From contig CALMUT010000138.1 in assembly GCA_937872925.1 (NCBI GenBank), positions 1-52,153 of the forward strand: a stretch of 52,153 bases of DNA, in the 5' to 3' direction. The notes beneath the pieces are model-generated. The model made no database searches and was not told the DNA's origin. It saw only the letters and a list, made by a program, of their open reading frames with translations. The position numbers and the translations under genes were made by a program. Below are positions 1-8,354 of this stretch, piece after piece. Position 1 is the first letter of the stretch. Each line of letters opens with the position of its first letter. Source of the stretch: an uncultured Myxococcales bacterium. GTDB lineage: Bacteria; Myxococcota_A; Polyangia; Polyangiales; Polyangiaceae.

Positions 1-241
1 GCGTGCCCGAGGCGCAGGGGTCGCCGAGCGGCTCGCCCCCCTGGTCGCCCATGCCCCCGACGGCCACGCCCCCCGTCGAGCTGGTGGTGGAGGGGTCGGC
101 GCCGCCGGTGCCCGTCGCCCCGCCGACGCCGCCCTGCGCGCCGTCGCCGCCTTCGCCCCCGCCCTGGAGGATGACCGTGCTTCCACAGCCCACCCCCAGC
201 ACGAGGCCCGTCGTCACCCCCACCCTCGTCGACCACCGCAT
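1..241 (-). CDS. Gly-rich lipoprotein, N-terminal part (runs off the left edge)
   Basis: Read on the minus strand, an ATG at 239-241 opens about 80 codons that stay open to the window edge. The product begins with a basic start (MRWSTR), a hydrophobic stretch and a Cys at about residue 19 (VLGVGC). It then passes into Gly/Ser/Thr-rich sequence, as in the other tethered lipoproteins of this window. The lipobox is poor (Gly at -3), so lipidation is likely but not certain. The functional domain lies outside the window. It follows the gene at 307..1710 by about 65 bp on the same strand and may be co-transcribed with it. Confidence 0.6.
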   Translation of the reverse strand, partial: MRWSTRVGVTTGLVLGVGCGSTVILQGGGEGGDGAQGGVGGATGTGGADPSTTSSTGGVAVGGMGDQGGEPLGDPCASGT

Positions 242-306
242 GGTCGTCAGGCTATCTCAATGGCTGCCCCTGGGACAGACGCGCAGAACCCGCTGCGCGA
301 TTCGCG

Positions 307-1710
307 TCACTCGCGCCGTCGGCGCAGCAAGGCCAATCCGACGAGCGCGAGCCAGCCGTAGCTGCCCCTCGAGGGCTCGCCGCCTGCGGTTCGGCAGCCA
401 CAGCCCGAGTCCACCTCGACCTCGCCAGGAGCTTCGGCGGGGGGGGCGGGCAGCCGCAGGCCGTTGGGCACGCCGACCCCGTGGAGCTGGATCACATGGC
501 TCGGCACGTCGGGATCGTTGCTCACCACGACGAGCTCTGCGCTCAGCTCCCCGAGCTCCTTGGGCGCGAAGACCACGGTGCCCCAGGCCTGGTCGCCGGG
601 ATCGACGTCGATGGCCGTCTCCCAGAGGCGGAAGGTCTCCCCGTCGCTCGACGCCATGGCGGTGGCGACCATCAGCTCGCCCGCGTTCTCGAGCGAGTAG
701 GAACGGAAGGACTCCTCGCCCACCAGCACCTCGCCGAAGTCGAGCTCCTCGACGGGGGGCATCAGATCGGGGAGCGGTACGTGCACGCGCTTGTCCGGGA
801 AGGCCAGATCGAGCGAGGTGAGGTCGAAGGGGATGGGGATGTCGACGATGGGGATCGACCAGGTCTGACCCAGGAGCGACACGTAGATCGAGGGGATGAG
901 GTGGAGCACGCCGCTGTAGTCGACGGTGCCTTCGGGGTGCACGTCGATCTCGGCAAAGGGCCCCGCGAAGGCCTTCGTGAAGCTCTCGCCACCCGCCATC
1001 ACGATGTCGCCGCCGGCCACGATCTCGGTCGTGCCGCCCTCCAGGACGTCGTCGAGAACGATGCGGTGGTTCGTCCAGGCCACGTCGAGGTCGAGGGAGG
1101 CGTCGAGCTGGAAGCCACCGCTGAGCCCGGGGATGCTCGGCCCGATCACCCCCGACAGATCGACGGTGGCCAGGGTCTCGGGGAGGGTCGACGAGCTCGC
1201 TACCACCCCCGGCTCCCAACCCCAGGCGTCGAAGATGAGCTCGGCTTTCGCCTGGAAGTCGATCTGGGGCAGGTAGGGGATGGGCCCCTGCCAGTTGACG
1301 TTGACCGGACCGACGCTGAGGCCGAGCTTGGCCTCCGCGGAGGTCACCAGGCCGTAGTGGTAGCCGAGCAAGCCACCCATCGGGTCACCAGGTGCCGTGA
1401 GCCGCAGCGCGCCCGGCTCTTGCTCGTGGGGCCACTCGGTGACGAGCGCGCCGTTGAGCGCCATACGGGTATGCGCGGCGAGGAGGGCGGCCAGCCTCAC
1501 CTGGAGCGGCGAGCCCGAGGGCACCCAGCCCTTGTCGAAGTTGAACTCGACGGGCAGCGCCTCGAGCGCCGCAAAGGAGATCGGCGCTCGAGCGCAGACG
1601 AGCGGGCCGTCCTCACAAGGCTCCGCCAGGACGTCGTATTGCGCCCAAGCCGAATGCGCCATCCCGGAGACGAGCGCCCCAGCCGCGATCGCGGCGAGCC
1701 ACCGAGCCAC
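307..1710 (-). CDS. Secreted ASH-domain protein with MYXO-CTERM-like tail
   Basis: About 467 residues. From the GTG at 1710 the product starts MARWLAAIAAGAL and has a clear signal peptide ending near AWAQ. An earlier GTG at 1770 would add 20 Arg/Pro-rich residues and hide the signal, so I prefer 1710. The middle is beta-rich and unassigned. About 90 residues near the C-terminus (LDFGEVLVGE ... VVVSNDPDVP) match the ASH/SPD-2/Hydin-type beta-sandwich seen in exported bacterial proteins. The end has a Cys-containing motif (SGCGCRTAGG), a hydrophobic helix and a final RRRRE. That is the layout of MYXO-CTERM signals, which are processed by myxosortase and attach proteins to the cell surface. Specific function unknown. 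Confidence 0.8.
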   Translation of the reverse strand: MARWLAAIAAGALVSGMAHSAWAQYDVLAEPCEDGPLVCARAPISFAALEALPVEFNFDKGWVPSGSPLQVRLAALLAAHTRMALNGALVTEWPHEQEPGALRLTAPGDPMGGLLGYHYGLVTSAEAKLGLSVGPVNVNWQGPIPYLPQIDFQAKAELIFDAWGWEPGVVASSSTLPETLATVDLSGVIGPSIPGLSGGFQLDASLDLDVAWTNHRIVLDDVLEGGTTEIVAGGDIVMAGGESFTKAFAGPFAEIDVHPEGTVDYSGVLHLIPSIYVSLLGQTWSIPIVDIPIPFDLTSLDLAFPDKRVHVPLPDLMPPVEELDFGEVLVGEESFRSYSLENAGELMVATAMASSDGETFRLWETAIDVDPGDQAWGTVVFAPKELGELSAELVVVSNDPDVPSHVIQLHGVGVPNGLRLPAPPAEAPGEVEVDSGCGCRTAGGEPSRGSYGWLALVGLALLRRRRE

Positions 1711-1850
1711 GGCGCGAGCATATCCCCATCCACGGCGGTTTCGCCAGCTCGTCGGAGGCCGCCGTGGCACGCTTCGGTTGCTGCTCGCTCTCGCTGATCA
1801 GGCCGAGCTTGGAGACCTGTCCGACACTCGGAGGTTAGGATGGACCGGTC

Positions 1851-3641
1851 ATGCCGGTATCCCAGCTCGCGTTGGCGGAGGTTGCGGTCGAGGTCGAGCG
1901 CCGCGGTGACCGGTTCCTGCTCCGCTCGGGCCATGCGCTGCCCCCCGGGCCGGAGCGGCTCGGGGACCTGCTGCGCGAGGCGGCGTCTCGTGCCCCCGAC
2001 CGTCGTTTCCTCATCGAGCGCGAGGCTCCCCATCGGCTCCGCGAGGTGAGCTACCGCGAGGCGCTCGCTGCCGCGGAGGGGATCGCCGCTCGGCTCGCGG
2101 CCCTCGGCGACGACGGCCCGGTGGCCATCCTCTCCGGCAACAGCGTCGATCACGCGTTGCTTGCTTTCGGGGCGCACCTCGCCGGCGTCCCCATCGCGCC
2201 CATCTCACCCGCCTACTCGCTCATGAGCCGCGACTTCGGCAAGCTCCGCCACGTCGCGAGCAAGCTGCGGCCCTCGCTGATCTACGTCGAGTCCCACGCG
2301 CCCTTCGCAGCGGCCCTGGCCGCCACGGGCCTCGACGCGCTCCCGCTCTGGACCGGCGGCCCCGAGCGCGATCCCGATCACCCCTGGCTGCGCGACGCCT
2401 TCGGCGAGGCGGCCACCACCGAGAGCCGCGCGCGAGAGGCGGCGGTCGGCCCGAGCACCGTCGCGAAGATCCTCTTCACCTCGGGCTCGACGGGCATCCC
2501 CAAGGGGGTCGTCACCACCCACGGCATGCTGACCGCCAACCAGCGGCAGATCGCCTGCCTCTGGCCCTTCCTCCGCGAGTCGCCACCGGTGATCGTCGAC
2601 TGGCTCCCCTGGAGCCACTGCTTCGGGGGCAGCCACGATTTCTACCTCGTGCCCATGCACGCGGGGACGCTCTTCGTCGACGAGGGCAAGCCCTCGCCCG
2701 CGCTCTTCGGCAAGAGCCTGGCGAACCTCCGCAGCGTCTCGCCCACCCTCTACTTCAACGTGCCCGCCGGCTTCGCGGCCCTCGTGCCCGCGCTGGAGGC
2801 CGACGCCGAGGCGGCGGCGCGTTTCTTCGCCGAGCTGAAGGTCGTCTTCTACGCGGGCGCGGCGTTGCCCGACGATCTCTGGCAGCGCCTCATTCGGCTC
2901 GCGAAGGGCACGGTGGGCGAGGCCCCCTTCCTCACCACCGCCTGGGGCTCGACCGAGACCTCGCCCCTCGTCACCTCCGCTCATTTTCCTCTCGATCGCG
3001 CCGGCAATGTCGGCGTGCCCGCACCGGGGGTCGAGCTCTCGCTCGTGCCCAATGGCGCCAAGCTCGAGGTGCGGGTCAAGGGCCCGAACGTCATGCAGGG
3101 TTACCTCGACGAGCCGGCGCTCACCGCGGCCGCCTTCGACGACGAGGGTTACTATTGTATCGGCGACGCGGTGCGCTTCGCCGATCCCGACGACCCCGCG
3201 GCCGGCCTCCTCTTCGACGGTCGGGTGGCCGAGGACTTCAAGCTCGCCTCCGGCACCTGGGTCCACGTGAGCGCGGTGCGCACCGAGCTGCTCGCCGCTG
3301 CGTCCCCCGCGCTCCAGGATCTGGTGGTCGCCGGCCACGACCGCGCCGCCCTCGGCGTGATGGTCTGGGCCAGCCCCGCCGGCCTGGCGCAGCTCGAGGG
3401 TGACGATCCGCTGCGTGCTCACCTGATGCGCGCCGTCACTGCCTACAACCGCGCCCACCCCGAGAACTCGCGCCGCATCGCGCGCCTGCTCGTGCTCGAC
3501 ACGCCGGCCGACATCGACGCGGGCGAGATCACCGACAAGGGCTATGTGAACCAGCGGGCGACCCTCGAGCGGCGCGCCGCCGAGGTGGAGCGTCTCTTCG
3601 CCGCCGATCCGGACGAAGCGGTCCTCGTCTTCGATCGCTGA
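1851..3641 (+). CDS. Feruloyl-CoA synthase-like AMP-forming acyl-CoA ligase
   Basis: 596 residues, the usual size for the ANL superfamily. The phosphate-binding motif lies at residues 207-219 (ILFTSGSTGIPKG). The adenine/aryl motif TTAWGSTETSP follows near 362-372, and a C-terminal domain follows a DGRVAEDFKLASG segment. The N-terminal region (NSVDHALLAFGAHLAGVPIAPISPAYSL split around residues 97-124) resembles feruloyl-CoA synthases, which activate hydroxycinnamates with ATP and CoA. The true substrate cannot be told from sequence and may be another aryl or fatty acid. A GGAGG lies about 15 bases before the ATG. It diverges from the gene at 307..1710, and a POT transporter follows after 55 bp on the same strand. 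Confidence 0.85.
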   Translation: MPVSQLALAEVAVEVERRGDRFLLRSGHALPPGPERLGDLLREAASRAPDRRFLIEREAPHRLREVSYREALAAAEGIAARLAALGDDGPVAILSGNSVDHALLAFGAHLAGVPIAPISPAYSLMSRDFGKLRHVASKLRPSLIYVESHAPFAAALAATGLDALPLWTGGPERDPDHPWLRDAFGEAATTESRAREAAVGPSTVAKILFTSGSTGIPKGVVTTHGMLTANQRQIACLWPFLRESPPVIVDWLPWSHCFGGSHDFYLVPMHAGTLFVDEGKPSPALFGKSLANLRSVSPTLYFNVPAGFAALVPALEADAEAAARFFAELKVVFYAGAALPDDLWQRLIRLAKGTVGEAPFLTTAWGSTETSPLVTSAHFPLDRAGNVGVPAPGVELSLVPNGAKLEVRVKGPNVMQGYLDEPALTAAAFDDEGYYCIGDAVRFADPDDPAAGLLFDGRVAEDFKLASGTWVHVSAVRTELLAAASPALQDLVVAGHDRAALGVMVWASPAGLAQLEGDDPLRAHLMRAVTAYNRAHPENSRRIARLLVLDTPADIDAGEITDKGYVNQRATLERRAAEVERLFAADPDEAVLVFDR

Positions 3642-3696
3642 GCCACCGCCATCGCCGCCTGGCCCCCGGCGCTCGACCGGTCTACCACCGCGACCC

Positions 3697-5037
3697 ATGG
3701 CCCGCGCCGAGTACCGCACCGCTCCCCTCGCCACCAAGGAGATGCCGAAGGGGATCCCGTTCATCATCGGCAACGAGGCTGCCGAGCGCTTCAGCTACTA
3801 CGGCATGCGCACGATCCTGGTCGTGTTCATGACCCAGTACCTCCTCGGCAGCGATGGGCAGCTCGCGCCCATGGCCGAGAAGGAGGCGACGGGCTGGTAT
3901 CACCTCTTCGGCTCGGCGGTTTACGCGCTCCCCGCCCTCGGTGCGATCCTGAGCGACGCCTGGTGGGGCAAATACGCCACCATTTTTCGGCTCTCCATCG
4001 TGTACTGCCTGGGGCACCTCGCCCTCGCCCTCGACGAGACCCGGCTCGGCCTCGCCCTGGGCCTCGCGCTCATCGCCATCGGCTCCGGCGGCATCAAGCC
4101 CTGCGTCACTGCCAATGTCGGCGATCAATTCGGCAAGAAGAACGAGCACCTCCTCGAGCGGGTGATCAGCTGGTTCTACTTCTCGATCAACTTCGGCTCC
4201 TTCTTCGCGACCCTCCTCACCCCCTGGCTGCTGAAGCGCTTCGGGCCCCACGTCGCCTTCGGGCTCCCCGGCCTCTTGATGCTCATCGCCACGGTGATGT
4301 TCTGGATGGGGCGCAACGACTACGTGCATGTGCCGCCCAAAGGGATGGCCGTCGTGAAGGAGGCCTTCAGCAAGGACGGCCTCGCCGCGATCGGCAAGCT
4401 CGTGGTGTTGATGCTGTTCCTCGCGCCCTACTACGCGCTCTTCGAGCAGCAGGGCTCGTCCTGGATCCTCCAGGCCAAGCAGATGGACCGCACGCTGCCC
4501 CTCATCGGCGAAGTGCTTCCTTCTCAAGTGCACGCCGTGAATCCGATGCTCGTGATGCTGTTCGTGCCGCTGTTCGAGTACGTGCTCTACCCCGCGCTGC
4601 GCCGGATCACCGAGGTCACGCCGCTGCGCAAGATCGGCGCCGGCTTCTTTTTGGTGGCGGCCTCCTTCGCGGTGTGCGCCCACGCCGAAGCCCTGATCCA
4701 AGCCGGCGAGACGCCCACCATCTGGTGGCAGCTGCTGGCCTACGCGCTGATCACGGCGGGCGCGGGGCTCCTTTTCCGCACGTCGCTTGAGCTTTTTTAC
4801 ACGCCGGCGCCGCGCCAAATGAAGCCCCAGGTCCTGGCGATCAAGATGCTTGCCGTTTCGCTGGGGAATCTCGTCGCCGCAGGCGTGAACTTCCTGATCA
4901 TGAACCCGGACAAGACGTCGAAGCTCCCGGGAGCGAGCTACTACCTCTTTTTCGTAGCGCTCATGCTGGTGACCGGACTTGTCTTCATCCCCGTGGCGAA
5001 GGCATACAAGGTCCGGAACTACATGCAGGGGGAGTAG
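3697..5037 (+). CDS. POT/PTR2-family proton-coupled peptide transporter
   Basis: 446 residues with many hydrophobic helices across the length, as expected for a 12-14 TM MFS protein of the inner membrane. The POT signature is at the N-terminus (NEAAERFSYYGMR, the E-x-x-E-R-F-x-Y-Y motif used for proton coupling). A second family motif, SGGIKPCVTANVGDQF, lies near residues 130-145, followed by ISWFYFSINFGSF. Members import di- and tripeptides with protons. The protein is slightly shorter than E. coli DtpA (about 500), so one or two C-terminal helices may be missing. It shares strand with the acyl-CoA ligase upstream; no functional link is evident. Confidence 0.9.
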   Translation: MARAEYRTAPLATKEMPKGIPFIIGNEAAERFSYYGMRTILVVFMTQYLLGSDGQLAPMAEKEATGWYHLFGSAVYALPALGAILSDAWWGKYATIFRLSIVYCLGHLALALDETRLGLALGLALIAIGSGGIKPCVTANVGDQFGKKNEHLLERVISWFYFSINFGSFFATLLTPWLLKRFGPHVAFGLPGLLMLIATVMFWMGRNDYVHVPPKGMAVVKEAFSKDGLAAIGKLVVLMLFLAPYYALFEQQGSSWILQAKQMDRTLPLIGEVLPSQVHAVNPMLVMLFVPLFEYVLYPALRRITEVTPLRKIGAGFFLVAASFAVCAHAEALIQAGETPTIWWQLLAYALITAGAGLLFRTSLELFYTPAPRQMKPQVLAIKMLAVSLGNLVAAGVNFLIMNPDKTSKLPGASYYLFFVALMLVTGLVFIPVAKAYKVRNYMQGE

Positions 5038-5076
5038 CCAGTTGCGGGCGAAGGCCAACCAGCGAAGACTCCGCCG

Positions 5077-5820
5077 ATGACGCGTGCGCAGGATGACCCC
5101 CCGGCCCAAGACCGTCAGCACGGGCACGGACACGCTCACGGACACGGACACGCACACGGGCACGGGCACGCCAACGATCAGGGCATCCAGGGTGCGCTGC
5201 GCTACCTGCGCTGGCTTCCGCAGATGTGGCGATCGCCGATCAACGACGCCGTCATCGAGCTCGTCGATCCCCAACCGGGCGAACGCGTGCTGGACATCGG
5301 AGCGGGCATGGGCGCCGGCGCAGTGCCCGCCGCAGCGCGCGGTGCCAGCGTGCTCGCCGTCGAGCCCACGCCGTTCGTTCGCCGAGCGCTTCGGGCGCGC
5401 CGAGTCGTCAGTCGACACCGCAAGCGCCTGACCGTGCTTGAGGGCTCGGCGGAGCGGATCCCGGTTCCGGATCACTCCGTCGATGCGCTCTGGGCCGTGA
5501 ACACGATGCACCACTGGGTCGACGTCGAGAAGGGCGCCTCAGAAATCGCACGCGTGTTGCGTCCTGGCGGCCGGGTGTTGTTGATCGACGAGGTGTTCAC
5601 CGATCCCGCCCATCCAGAACATGATCGCTTCGGCGCTGACCACGGCCCCGAACACCACGGCTTCACGATGGTCGAGGCCGACCGGATGGGCGCACTCCTC
5701 CGCGGCGTCGGACTCGCCAACGTCGACGCCTCGAATCGGGCTGTCGCCGGTCGCCCCGCCATCTGCGTCACTGCCCACGGACCGGCGTCCAGCGTCGAAC
5801 GCGACGCCGGGCGTCGCTAG
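5077..5820 (+). CDS. SAM-dependent methyltransferase with His-rich N-terminal repeat
   Basis: 247 residues. The core is a class I methyltransferase: the SAM-binding motif I is VLDIGAGMGAGAV (about residues 69-81), an acidic loop EGSAERIPVPDHSVDALWAV follows, then LRPGGRVLLIDEVF. This is the Methyltransf_11 layout used for small-molecule methylation; the substrate is unknown. The odd part is residues 15-32, a perfect HGHGHA x3 tract made by an 18-bp tandem repeat (5119-5172). Such His-Gly runs usually bind Ni, Zn or Cu, and are unusual on this enzyme family. I keep the ATG at 5077 because it includes this tract; a later start would remove it. Confidence 0.85.
   Translation: MTRAQDDPPAQDRQHGHGHAHGHGHAHGHGHANDQGIQGALRYLRWLPQMWRSPINDAVIELVDPQPGERVLDIGAGMGAGAVPAAARGASVLAVEPTPFVRRALRARRVVSRHRKRLTVLEGSAERIPVPDHSVDALWAVNTMHHWVDVEKGASEIARVLRPGGRVLLIDEVFTDPAHPEHDRFGADHGPEHHGFTMVEADRMGALLRGVGLANVDASNRAVAGRPAICVTAHGPASSVERDAGRR
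5119..5172 (+). repeat. 18-bp x3 in-frame tandem repeat encoding HGHGHA
   Basis: Three 18-base units lie in frame in the methyltransferase gene, each giving His-Gly-His-Gly-His-Ala. Third codon positions vary between units (GGG/GGA, GCT/GCA/GCC) while the peptide stays identical. This suggests selection on the protein, or an old expansion, not a very recent slippage event. Confidence 0.85.
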
Positions 5821-5861
5821 CCGTTTGGAGATCGCTGGCAGCGAGATCAAAGAATACCCCT

Positions 5862-7145
5862 GTGCGAACGACGGCCACCCAACCCCTCATGCTCGCTCTG
5901 CTGATTGCCGTCAGCAGTCGTGCGTGTACGAGTTCCGAAGACTCAGTCAGCCCCGACGCAGGGGCTGGTGCGGACGCGCAGCTCGATGCCTCGGCGATGG
6001 ACGCGCACGCGGACGTCGACCTCGAGGTCGACGCGACGGCGCCGTGCAGCAACGGTTGCATCCTCGCAAGTAAGTCGATTGGCACGTTCTCACGGGAGGA
6101 GATCGCGGCGGCCGTGCCACCGACCGTCGTGGTGGAAAACGGCTATGCGATCTATTGGCTGACGTTTGTCACGAACGGTCGTACCGCCAACGCCACGGTC
6201 ACCATCCCCGCCGGCGCGGCGCAGCCGCCTGTGAACGGCTGGTCCATTGCGGTGAACAATCCGGGAACGGTCGGTGTCGCCGACAAATGCGCCGTCGCGT
6301 TTACCCTCACGGGTTCCGGCTTGTCCGGCTACTTCGGCGCCCGCGGATACATCGGGGTAACGATCGACTACCCCGGACTCGGAACCGGTGGATTTCATCC
6401 CTACCTAGATGGCGAGGTCGATGGCCGAGCGAGCCTCGACGCGATTCGCGCGACTCAAGAGCTGCTTGCGGATCTGGGCACCGTCTACAGCGGCAAGGCG
6501 GTCGTTGCCGGACTGTCCCAAGGGGGACACGCAACGTTGTTTGCGGCATCAGAACAACCGACGTACGCGCCGGAACTCAACGTTGTTGGGTATGCAGTCG
6601 TCGGCCCCGCGTCGGTGTTCCTAGAGCATTGGCAACCCGGACTTGGGTTTGACGGATCGCATCTGGTCTACCACGCACTCTTGTCCCACTCATGGTCCAA
6701 GGTCTACATCGGCCCTTCGCCGTTTGTGGACGGGACCATCGCGCCGCTCATCGATGACCACTGTTTTTTCGCCACCAATACCCCCGCGTTGGAGTCGGTG
6801 CTCTCCCAGAAACCGGCTGAGATTTTTTCGGCGAAGTTCCTGACCGAATTCAGTGCGGGAACGTTCACGGCGTTTGGGTTCATGCAGACTGGGTTTTCCA
6901 AAAACCGCTTGCAGGCCTTCGATCAAGCCGCGCCGATCCGTATCTACCAGGGCGACGCCGATGTCGTCGTGACCGAACCTGCAACAGCCGAACTAGTGGC
7001 CGAACTGCAAAAGGGAAACGCCAAGATCGAATACATCGTCGTGCCCGGCGGCGGACACACGGACATCGCGTTTTCGTATTTGGCTTCGCCCCAATCCCAC
7101 ACCGATGAAGCCATCGCGTGGTTCGATTCGCTCACATCGCCGTGA
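5862..7145 (+). CDS. Secreted lipase-like alpha/beta hydrolase
   Basis: 427 residues from a GTG; an ATG at 5889 is an alternative start. A hydrophobic segment (LMLALLIAV) ends at a Cys (SSRAC), so this is a signal peptide with a weak lipobox. An Asp/Ala-rich linker to about residue 65 follows. The nucleophile elbow is GLSQGGH with Ser219. An acid candidate is YQGDADVVV and the His candidate is PGGGHTDIAF. The segment GYIGVTIDYPGLGTGG is typical of the secretory lipase family (PF03583-like) that cleaves esters or triacylglycerols outside the cell. Base composition looks somewhat less GC-rich than the first 5 kb. It ends 30 bp before the leftmost tRNA-Ser 3'-end copy. Confidence 0.82.
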   Translation: MRTTATQPLMLALLIAVSSRACTSSEDSVSPDAGAGADAQLDASAMDAHADVDLEVDATAPCSNGCILASKSIGTFSREEIAAAVPPTVVVENGYAIYWLTFVTNGRTANATVTIPAGAAQPPVNGWSIAVNNPGTVGVADKCAVAFTLTGSGLSGYFGARGYIGVTIDYPGLGTGGFHPYLDGEVDGRASLDAIRATQELLADLGTVYSGKAVVAGLSQGGHATLFAASEQPTYAPELNVVGYAVVGPASVFLEHWQPGLGFDGSHLVYHALLSHSWSKVYIGPSPFVDGTIAPLIDDHCFFATNTPALESVLSQKPAEIFSAKFLTEFSAGTFTAFGFMQTGFSKNRLQAFDQAAPIRIYQGDADVVVTEPATAELVAELQKGNAKIEYIVVPGGGHTDIAFSYLASPQSHTDEAIAWFDSLTSP

Positions 7146-7174
7146 CGCGCACGACGCTGGGCATCAAGACTTTC

Positions 7175-7194
7175 CGGAGAGGGAGGGATTCGAA
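7175..7194 (-). repeat. tRNA-Ser 3'-end copy, putative att site (leftmost)
   Basis: Twenty bases are identical to the 3' end (discriminator, acceptor strand and half the T-arm) of the tRNA-Ser at 9093..9180, in the same orientation. Flanking bases differ. It lies 30 bp after the lipase stop codon. Duplicated tRNA 3' ends are the usual footprint of tyrosine-integrase insertion; no integrase gene was found here. Confidence 0.6.
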
Positions 7195-7295
7195 GGCGGC
7201 GGCGATACTCGCCGCTCACCGCGTCGAAGAACGCTACGGCACCGGACGTACATGCAGCGGCGCTGGCATGGGGGGAACAGCGCGACTGGAGCCGC

Positions 7296-7324
7296 TGGAC
7301 ATCCTCGATGGCATCTCGTATCGT
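7296..7324 (+). promoter_or_regulatory. Possible sigma-70-type promoter of the toxin-antitoxin pair
   Basis: TGGACA (7296-7301) and TATCGT (7319-7324) are 17 bp apart. Transcription would start a few bases before the antitoxin ATG at 7338, giving a nearly leaderless mRNA. This would exclude the earlier in-frame ATG at 7308, which lies between the two boxes. Based on consensus match only. Confidence 0.3.
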
Positions 7325-7337
7325 ATCTTCATTCAGG

Positions 7338-7571
7338 ATGGCACTCGAACGAATCAATCTCAACGTGCCGGAAGAAGCGCGGAAGCGGCTGAAAGCGGTG
7401 GCCAAGCGTCTCGGTCGCACGGAGACCGAGGTGGCGCGCGAGCTCTTCCTTCGGGGGCTCGGCATGGCCGAGCGCGCCGAGTTCTACGAGCGCGTTTCCG
7501 CCGAGATGACCCCAGAAATTCGCCAGCGAATGATCAAGATCGCGGAAGCTCTCGAGCGGATCAATGGCTGA
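7338..7571 (+). CDS. Ribbon-helix-helix antitoxin-like protein
   Basis: 77 residues. The start MALERINLNVPEEARKR gives the short beta strand (RINLNVP) and two helices (KRLKAVAKRLG and TETEVARELFLRGL) of an RHH DNA-binding fold. The rest is an acidic/basic helix (AERAEFYERVSAEM) that would bind the toxin. Such proteins dimerise on the operator in their own promoter and neutralise the partner toxin. Its stop overlaps the next gene by 8 bases, the usual antitoxin-toxin arrangement. An upstream ATG at 7308 would add ten residues; I chose 7338 because it starts directly at the fold. Confidence 0.8.
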   Translation: MALERINLNVPEEARKRLKAVAKRLGRTETEVARELFLRGLGMAERAEFYERVSAEMTPEIRQRMIKIAEALERING

Positions 7572-7902
7572 GCGGGGTGACGTGTTGCGGGTCAAACGCA
7601 GATTGGGGTTTGGTAGCGAACGCTCGGGCGAGCGAGTGGTGGTGATCCAAGCAGACCCGCTGAATTCGGCATTGCCGACGACGCTGGTAGTGCCGCTCGA
7701 CACGGATCCAAACGCAGCGCCGCCCTCCCTTGCCGTGCGCGTGACTGCAGCGGAGGCAGGCGCGGAGGAAGACCACGTGGCCATACCGACCCAAGTCCAG
7801 GTCACGCTGCTCGATCGCCTCGCGTCGGGACGGGTCGGTCGCCTGCGGGTGAGCACGCTGGCGCGCCTCGACGAGAAGCTGCGCCTAGTGCTCGACCTGT
7901 AG
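7564..7902 (+). CDS. PemK/MazF-like toxin
   Basis: 112 residues, the normal size for the family. The N-terminus MAERGDVLRV is the strand that opens PemK/MazF proteins. Next come RSGERVVVIQADPLNS, the short strand LPTTLVVPLDTD, and a C-terminal half with HVAIPTQVQVTLLDRL and RVGRLRVSTLARLDEKLRLVLDL. All match the core strands and last helix of the fold. Known members are ribosome-independent mRNA interferases; activity here is inferred. Translation probably couples to the antitoxin through the 8-base overlap. The pair sits between copies of a tRNA-Ser 3' end. Confidence 0.8.
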   Translation: MAERGDVLRVKRRLGFGSERSGERVVVIQADPLNSALPTTLVVPLDTDPNAAPPSLAVRVTAAEAGAEEDHVAIPTQVQVTLLDRLASGRVGRLRVSTLARLDEKLRLVLDL

Positions 7903-7912
7903 CTGGTCGAGC
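7890..7912 (+). terminator. Hairpin across the toxin stop codon
   Basis: GCTCGACC (7890-7897) and GGTCGAGC (7905-7912) form a perfect 8-bp stem with a 7-base loop that contains the TAG stop. There is no T-run after it, so intrinsic termination is doubtful; it may protect or end the toxin mRNA. Confidence 0.3.
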
Positions 7913-8354
7913 GCCAACGAGCTCAGGCTGTCAACGGTCCGAGGCAGATGTCCGCGTGCTTGGCCAGGGCTCGGTGATCGCGCCGGTGGTCGTAGGTCCG
8001 GCGCGGGCGGCTGGGCATGTCGCGAGCAGAGCACGCTTGGGCGGGCCAGTATGGGCGAGCGGCAGAGGGTGAAGAGCGAATGGTTTCGCGGTGTGCAACT
8101 GCACGTCGCTGGCTCCAAGATGTTCGGCAGCAGCTGGGCGCCGCAGCGCTGCTCTTTCGCCAGGCTCACCCCCGTTCGAACGCCTACGCTGCGCGATGGC
8201 CCTTCAGGATACTGCAGCGAACGCTCCACTCACGTAGTTGACCTCGCTGCGCCCAATGTGCCCACTTGGACAAACGCCGAGGCGTTCAAAGAACCTCTCC
8301 GTGCTCGTCGAACACGGGCGCCTTGAACCTGCTGGCAACCTGTTCGGAGTTCTT

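Noticed and set aside
3..821. 272-residue open frame on the plus strand
   Set aside because: Pro/Ser/Arg-rich shadow in high-GC DNA; the minus-strand lipoprotein and ASH-domain genes explain the same bases with recognisable signals and domains.
481..1797. 438-residue open frame on the plus strand
   Set aside because: Antisense to the ASH/MYXO-CTERM gene, His/Glu/Arg-rich, no motif.
3682..5514. 610-residue open frame on the minus strand
   Set aside because: Antisense to the POT transporter and methyltransferase, full of His/Glu/Arg runs and without any domain; a shadow of codon bias.
8017..8241. 74-residue open frame between the toxin and lipoprotein remnant
   Set aside because: No ribosome site, no family resemblance and a composition like non-coding DNA.
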